Source of the DNA: Zea mays
Taxonomy: Eukaryota; Streptophyta; Magnoliopsida; Poales; Poaceae
NCBI RefSeq assembly: GCF_902167145.1
Contig: NC_050097.1
Location: 229,853,034-229,917,033 of the forward strand
Direction of reading: 5' to 3'
DNA length: 64,000 nt
Shown here piece by piece: positions 57,720 to 64,000 of this stretch (positions within the stretch are counted from its first letter, which is position 1; the number at the start of each line of letters is the position of its first letter). The translations under genes were made by a program, and so were the position numbers. The notes beneath the pieces were generated by a model. It worked only from the letters and a program-made list of their open reading frames with translations. It ran no database searches and had not been told where the DNA came from.

Positions 57720-59392
57720 TGAGTCTGTTGGGTGGCAATTATGCAACTTTACCCAAATAGAATCAGATGCACCATCTTGGGTAAAACACACAAGAAGAGG
57801 TTTACCAACAAGTGGTTACAGTAAGTTCATAGCACACGAGACGGGTGTGAATGTCGAATAACATCACGGTCAACTTGTGTTAGCTAGGGAATCCAGGTCC
57901 ACGAAAGGTGATATAGATTCAAGAAAAATCACCAGTGGAGGGATCTAAAAATGCGGACTTTGCAACCAGTCCATTTTATCCAGCACTAATCATGGATCGG
58001 TATGATCACACATGCAGGAAAAACACGCGTGAGACAATCGAGGCACGACTAGAGCGATAATTTACTGGTCAACTTAACTTGACTTTGGTAAGTACTTTCT
58101 TTAGGGTGGGTTGAACCAAAGTGAGTTTAGACAACACGATAAAACGATCTCTAAACTCAACATTCGTTCAACGGGCAGTTACAAGTTAGTCAAAACCAAC
58201 TTGTTGAACTACTTTTGACATTGAGCAAGTCCTCTTAGTACCATCGGTAAGCCAAGGGTTGAGAGTTCACATTTGCAAGCCAAAGGTCATGCATTTGGAT
58301 AGAAATCCATTTGGTCAGGTTGTTCATCCGTTTCTTCAAGCGAGATGAATTATCCACTTGGTTATATAGATTAATTAGGAAAGCGAATGAACAAACTCCT
58401 GCATCTCAACAGCAGGGAAAGTCAATCTCCAATTTGAGAGCTAATTAGCTGTTTTCCAACACTAAAAAGCTCCAAGGCTTCACCTTTACACAAAGGATGC
58501 AAAGGGAACTTGTATGAGTAGTCACTACCAAGATCAAAAGAAATAAGACCAAACATGAAAGTGGTATGCCCTTTTGATCCAATGGAAATGACAGATGTTG
58601 CTTGATCTCTTCACAAACAACATAGAAATTGTTTTAAGGAAGAAATCCACAGAAGATCACACATTAGTGTAGTTTCACAATGGATCATGACCAGAGACCT
58701 TGGTACCAGCAGGCGCCAAGCAGCAAAATCCTGTGTGCGCATTCACAGGAGGCCCTCAGCTTCACTACAGTACCATACGTTCTTAACCATGACACCATTA
58801 CAAAACTGGCACCAATACTGAATCTCACACAACCCAATTAAACTAATCAAGGATGACAAGGTACAAAAGAGACTCCACCTGTAAGAACGATTACAAGTAG
58901 AGATCCAAATAGATCATGGCCCAAGGAAGTAAACAAGGCATGGCCATAACCTAAACTTGATGAAAGGAGTATGATGGGAGACTGTTAATTCAGTCATAAG
59001 CATATTTCTATGCACATCATGGAAAGCACAAGGTCAAGAATTAAGTTGGTATGCCTTCGATAGATATGAAGAAACCAAAGGCATCAAACTCAAGGAAAAT
59101 GGTCGGACATGTCTTTCCTAGGTTGGGTTAATAGAGCAACACGACGATCCGCGAGGAGAGGTCAAATACACTAGAGACTTCAACCCGCATCAGCTGATCA
59201 AGAGAATGGCTCTAAAGGAGGCATGACTTGAGATCCTTGTTCGAAGTCTAGGTACACCTTAGGTTTGACAAGGAAATTGTCTAGGCATTTATTTGTACGG
59301 GTTTGGTCATGAAGTAATAACGGAAAAATCCGACTTTGGGTCGGGTCATGGTTCACTAAATACGGCTATAGCCTAATCAAGTTACCAACTCT
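57720..59392 (-). other. Filler region of element F, no coding signal
   Basis: About 1.7 kb between the protease remnant and integrase, where RT and RNase H normally lie. I see stops in all frames and no RT motif such as YxDD on either strand. It does not resemble the other elements in the window. It may be a captured or heavily rearranged segment. Confidence 0.65.
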
Positions 59393-60109
59393 CTATTGGT
59401 CATAACTCAACCTGATGGTTCTCAGATCAGGGTTGAGAATTGCTTTTTGCTGGACTAACCAGTTCATGCCCAAAATGACATCTATGTCTTGACTTTTCAG
59501 AACAACCATATTAGTAGGAAAGTCCTGTCTGGCCAATGTTAAGGGCACCTGGTAAGCCATTTTTTTACTGTTGGTAGCTTTACTGTTGGGCATAGAAGAC
59601 CATTCGTCAACCAACTTCATAGAGGGAGGGGGCCTGAAAAGGTCTGGTTCACCATCAAGTGCTTCTCCTGTTACACAAGAAGGTCCGGCTTCCATCCCAA
59701 CAGGATTCGCAGGGACGTTCGGGTACAGTTGTAAATACAACACATGAACTTCTTCATGTAGTGCATTATAATAGTCCTGCAAGTTATCCATGGCTAAGCT
59801 AAGCTCCTCCACATGGGCTCGAGCTTTGACTTCCTTAGCCCAGGCGAGTAAACGAGAGTTAACCACCCAATCGAGTGCTAAATCTCGTTTCGCGAGTTGG
59901 TCTTGCAAGTAGCGGACAGCTACATCCGCGATCCATAGATCATTCCTGTGACAGAGTTCTGACTGAAGCAGTTCGACTTGTGCTTCCAGATCCCTGCTAG
60001 AATCATTGCTACCACTGCTACTTTCTTCATGTCTTGGGGCAAGTTAATGGCGGAATATGCCAATAGGTCTAGTAGATTTGCGCGCGGTCTTTCTGATGCG
60101 CGACAACAT
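59393..60109 (-). pseudogene. First ORF of element F: H3-tail-like start, coiled coil, protease remnant
   Basis: From ATG 60109-60107, about 224 bases inside the primer binding site, one frame runs to 59393, interrupted only by TAA 60046-60044. It starts MLSRIRKTARKST, close to the H3 N-terminus around Lys9, and then RH-stop-LAPRHEESSSGS. After that comes a long amphipathic helix rich in Leu, Glu and Ala (DLEAQVELLQSEL, KEVKARAHVEELSLAMDNL), probably coiled coil. From about 59700 it is Pro-rich. The last 45 residues (NMVVLKSQDIDVILGMNWL ... RTIRLSYDQ) match the C-terminal half of a chromovirus protease. No zinc knuckle or standard gag domain is seen, so an internal deletion between coiled coil and protease is likely. 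Confidence 0.75.
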
Positions 60110-60332
60110 TTCTCTAAGGGGGAAATTTTATTAATATAGTGCTTAGCATGATGCATGTATAATTACAGAATCAACCTTAGTCGATTCAACCTTCTATACG
60201 TTGCACTCATCCTATCTGGTCTTTAAGATAGACTCCTTCAGAATACTTAGGTAAGAAGAGAAAAGAATTTCTAGGTAAGACTTTTGAAAATTCTTTTGAA
60301 GATGCCTCATAATATCTGCCAAGAAGGGCTAC

Positions 60333-60344
60333 GCTCCGATACCA
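60333..60344 (-). promoter_or_regulatory. Primer binding site of element F
   Basis: TGGTATCGGAGC on the sense strand, two bases inside the 5' LTR. It has one difference from the usual initiator tRNA-Met complement, the same G as in element A. Confidence 0.83.
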
Positions 60345-60346
60345 GC

Positions 60347-63300
60347 TGTGACGGAACCTCCCAAGTAATTAGGCCCACCTACAGTTGTCCTTGTCTCACA
60401 GACATCAGACAACCCTGTAGGTGCCCCTGAACTACTTGACAAGTTCGGTATCTTTCCTTACCTTACCAGGAACGTCTCACCCGTCTTGTAGACATTACAG
60501 AACATCGGAGATAAAGAAAATGCGGAAGCGAATTACATAATCTTACATTTATTTCAAAAGCAAGCTTTAGTTATGTTATTACAGACCAGACTATAAGTGA
60601 GTGCAGAGTAGTAATATTATACAAACCAAGGGAGGCACAAACTCCTCCCGATAAGCTATAAGCGAAAGATCCTAAGTGGAGGACCGAGTCCTCCCGCACT
60701 TCAGTCTTGTTTTTCCTCGTTTGGTACCACCTTGGAGCAAAAGCAACAAAAGTTTGTCGCTTCCTCACCTAAAAACAACAAAGGGATAAACCCTGAGTAT
60801 GGAATACTCAGCAAGTCTTACCCGACTAAGGAAAAGACTCTCAAGGGTATGCTGGATAAATAGGAGTCAAGGAGAGGTTTTAGCAAAAATCAACTTATAC
60901 TTTTGCATAAGTAGCTTACTAAAGTGAGTCCTTACTTTCAATCTTTTAACGCCATATTAAGTATTAATAGACTCTATTTGCATCTAGTCTAATTTCACAT
61001 CACATCAAGACAACATCATTTTTATCCATAGTGTTCACGTCCTGACTTTAGGTTGCAGGGAAGTGACCAAGTCTTCATAACCGCGAAGGTACGGCGATCC
61101 GAATCGATTATACTCAGCTGAGGATCTCCAATCACACGACATATGTAGCACTTAACCCTTGCATATGTCAACCCGCCACCGGGGTTCTTAAGACCAGATC
61201 AGGTTCACGCAAACCGAGAGCACAGATACACCACCGTCCAGCCTCTTGCCACGGTGGGTACACGCTACTCTCGCCACCGCTCCACGCCCATTTCGTGTTA
61301 TCTTATTCTGGCCTTAGTCTGCCCGAGGCAAGGCTTACCCATGACGAGGCATGTGACCAGTTAAAGGGTCCTCGGTCAGCACGCCTACATACTCGTTAAT
61401 CCTTAACCAACCTGGATAGAACATCACCTGTTCCTAACCCAAGTTTCAATTTAAGTATTTTCATCCTTAGGATTGTGTCTGTTCCTTAGGATGAAAGAGC
61501 ATCACAGGGAACTTTGCAGTAAGATCCCACCATTGCTCCAAATGAAAATATTCTTGCAGGTAGAAGCCATCCTTTCTCGAGTTAAATTAAGAACAACCTC
61601 TATCCACAAGATCTAAGCAAGGCTAAGCATTTTTGTAAATCATATTTTGATACTTCACAGAAGTATCTATAAAGGTATGGATATCAAGGAAAGCAATGCA
61701 TCAAAGGGTTTCAAGCAATTCCTATGAACCTAATGCACATTTCACTAGACTTAAGTGTGCGAAAAGTATTTAAAAACACAAGGAAAGGGGTTGCATGCAC
61801 CGGGGCTTGCCTTCGTTCACAGGTGAATCAGGTTCAGAACCACAGATATCAAAGTAGAATTGATTCCCGGCCTGAGACTCCGAAGGTGGTGGTGCTTGCT
61901 CTTCAGTTACTTCTACCTCTTCTTCTCGTTCTAATCATAACCATACATATGTATAAGAATGGATGCCATGGGATGCTCATGAGGATGCAAAGACAACATA
62001 AACTTATTATTTATGTTTTGAATACAACTTGCCTTCACGGAGTTCCGGGAACTTAGGGTTTCCGGAGTCGGTAAAGGAGTTCATAGGGCAGGGGGGGTGT
62101 TTTGGGGTTTGGTGATTAAACAAGGTCCAAATCAATTCAAACTCTACCCAAGGCTTCTAAATAATGTATCACACTCATATAAAAATTTTGGGCATTTTAG
62201 GACTTACCAATTATTTTCTAAAAATCCATAATCAATATTTTTAACCATTTTAAATACCCTAAAATTTCTTACTTTCATTAAAAATCACCAACTTATTTTT
62301 ATTAAATACTATGGAAAATAGCAAACCTAGGAAAATTAGTTTCACAATTTTATCATTTTTCTATAATTTTCTATAGATTTCTAAAGTTCTACTGAAAAAG
62401 AAAAGGAAAAACTCTAAACAGTACTGGGCCAATTCAAGTCCAGGCGGCCCAAGCCCGAGAGGATTCGTGCGCGCGCCCGCGCCCGCGAGGGAGATTTTGC
62501 AGAAGGACCCTCGGGCTTTTAACTAACTGGGAAGGGGCTCGGTTACTATTTCTTTGCGTCACTGACAGATTACAGAAACGCCCCTGATGTTATATTTCCT
62601 CACCCGAGTCAACCTCGACGGCGCTCATGCCCCGCCGAGCTCCGGCGAGCACCTACGCCGGCCGATTGGGGCAGTGACCGGCGCCTAGCTTTAGACTAAA
62701 CCCAATTCAAGACCAAGGGAGTATTTCCCCCAATTTAATTGCGCTAATGATCAAGTGGTGTGTTCTGGTCACGGTGACCGGGAGCCGTGCGGCTAGATCG
62801 CCGTGTTCCTGGCGGTTGGTGGTCTCCTAGCGCAATTGTGTGGGTTGTTGAGCATCACCGGCGTACAGAGAAGCTAGAACAGGAATAAAGAGGACATGAG
62901 CAGACCTGTGAAAGGCTGGCCACGGTAGGGTGTAGTTCTTGGCGGCGGAGAGGGATTTGGGGGATACCAGAAATTCGAGCGTGCTGGTGGAGGATTGAGG
63001 GTGGGAGCGGGTGCAATAGCTTCGGGATGACCTAGCGCAGCTGCCCAGGGGCTCAATTTATAGTGTTCGCGGGCGGTGGTGCTCAATTTGGATGGAGATG
63101 AGCAGCGGCCGGAGATAGGGAAGAACACAGGTGTGGTGAATTCGTGGCTATTGCCGTGGCAAGCTCCCCGGCGACGATGGGACGGGTAGAGGGAGTCATG
63201 GCGACGCTGTAAAACGGCTAGGCCACGCGGCGCACGGTCGGGAAGCGGCGGTCGACGGCGAACTTATCGTGTCAGCCGCAAAGCAGAAAGGAAGACAGGA

Positions 63301-64000
63301 GAGGGGGTCGTCGGAGTGGTGGCCAGCTCACCGGCGGTGAGGATCTTTACCGAGCCATGTTTATCCGATGGCCACGACGCACGAATCGCGACGAGCGGCG
63401 ATCAACGGTGAGGGACCACCGGCGGCGAGCAAAGGGATGGGATCTTTTTCAGTTACCCGTTACTGTACCATGGCAAGCGCTTCATCAGTCGCCTGACAAC
63501 CAAAGTTGAAGCTGAGTTTCCTCTCGATTTCCCATAACAACTCCAACCAAGATCTGCAGCAAAGTTGTAAAGCAACATGCCCTCTACAATCTTGCCATAT
63601 AATGTTGCCCCAAAAAGCCACTGCATCTGGTTTGAAATTGGGCTTGAAGTTCAGGGCAGGAATCTGTTAGTCTGATATTCAGACAGAACCAGGCTGACAG
63701 TCCAACTTGGGTTGAGATTTTCTCTATTTTCTTCATAAGGACATGGCTTGAACCCTTAAACAAAGTTGTTCTCCTATGATTGGGCTATCAACTTGATATG
63801 GTCACCTATCATGAATTCTCACTATTTTGAAAGCTACACAGCCCCAAAGTTGGGCCTACAACCCTGTTTTCAGACTTAGCATAGGAATCAAAATCAAGGT
63901 CCTTTTTGCAAATGAGTCCAAAGCTTAGGGTTAGGCTTTCAAGTCCACATATTTGTGAACCAAATGACTTTATATGTTTAAACATAGTAGTTTTTACACT
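60347..64000 (-). repeat. 5' LTR of element F (right, cut by window end)
   Basis: The first 3654 bp match 52295-55948 at a constant offset of 8052 bp. Differences seen by eye: near 60523, 60906, 62348 and 62591. The TATA box is at 63053-63062 on the minus strand. About 369 bp lie beyond the window. Confidence 0.95.

Larger units (their letters stand above)
52295..64000 (-). mobile_element. Element F: young RT-less chromovirus-like Ty3/gypsy element (runs past window end)
   Basis: LTRs at 52295-56317 (3' on the sense strand) and 60347 to beyond 64000 (5') enclose a 4029-bp internal region. In sense order this holds the primer binding site, a first ORF with a histone H3-tail-like start and coiled coil, a protease remnant, about 1.7 kb without coding signal, an integrase with chromodomain and a polypurine tract. 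RT and RNase H are missing. The LTRs are aligned without indels over 3654 bp, with four differences seen. The left target duplication is AATCG (52290-52294); the right copy is out of view. Inserted in the gag of element E. Confidence 0.93.

Overview
This window is intergenic DNA from a large grass genome, most likely maize or another Zea. The main evidence is Ty1/copia elements of the Sirevirus (Opie/Ji-like) type, whose LTRs are full of CACCGGAC-N-GTCCGGTG palindromes, and a GC-rich Tat-lineage Ty3/gypsy element with an LTR type familiar from maize. I see no host gene. Almost every base belongs to a transposable element, and many elements lie inside one another. Species and family names come from recognition; no database was searched.

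Bases 1-31249 are one CACTA (En/Spm-like) DNA transposon whose 5' end lies upstream of the window. It carries a broken TNP2-type transposase gene and a second gene of the Transposase_24 type. Three Sireviruses split it. Element A (+ strand, 1-8731, 5' LTR cut by the window edge) lies upstream of the TNP2 gene. Element B (- strand, 11862-20967, target duplication GTCCT) sits in a TNP2 exon. Element C (+ strand, 22979-29886, target duplication GTGTT) sits in an intron of the second gene. The CACTA element ends at 31249 in a TGTAGTG terminus, after a cluster of TTTTCGGCGGC subterminal repeats.

Bases 31250-32979 are unassigned AT-rich DNA with a 41-bp tandem repeat. Bases 32980-41749 are the remains of a gag-only Ty3/gypsy element (D) with LTRs of about 3.4 kb. 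Its 5' LTR is truncated. Its internal region is split by a 1.39-kb non-autonomous hAT element (8-bp target duplication CACATAGG). Its 3' LTR is split by a Sirevirus solo LTR (39926-41167, target duplication TTTCC) and then by element E.

Element E (- strand, from 41750) is a Tat-lineage Ty3/gypsy element with gag-protease, RT, two RNase H domains and integrase, plus about 3.8 kb of repeat-rich DNA between pol and the 3' LTR. Its gag is broken by element F (- strand, 52295 to beyond 64000), a very young chromovirus-like element. F has 4.0-kb LTRs that are almost identical, an integrase with a chromodomain, and no reverse transcriptase. Its first ORF begins with a segment resembling the histone H3 N-terminal tail (KTARKST). 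I consider that the most interesting signal in the window.

Relative order: the CACTA element is older than A, B and C. D is older than the solo LTR and E, and E is older than F. LTR comparison by eye puts B as older (roughly 30 differences), A and C as similar and younger (about 12-13 substitutions each, all transitions), and F as the youngest (four differences seen in about 3.65 kb).
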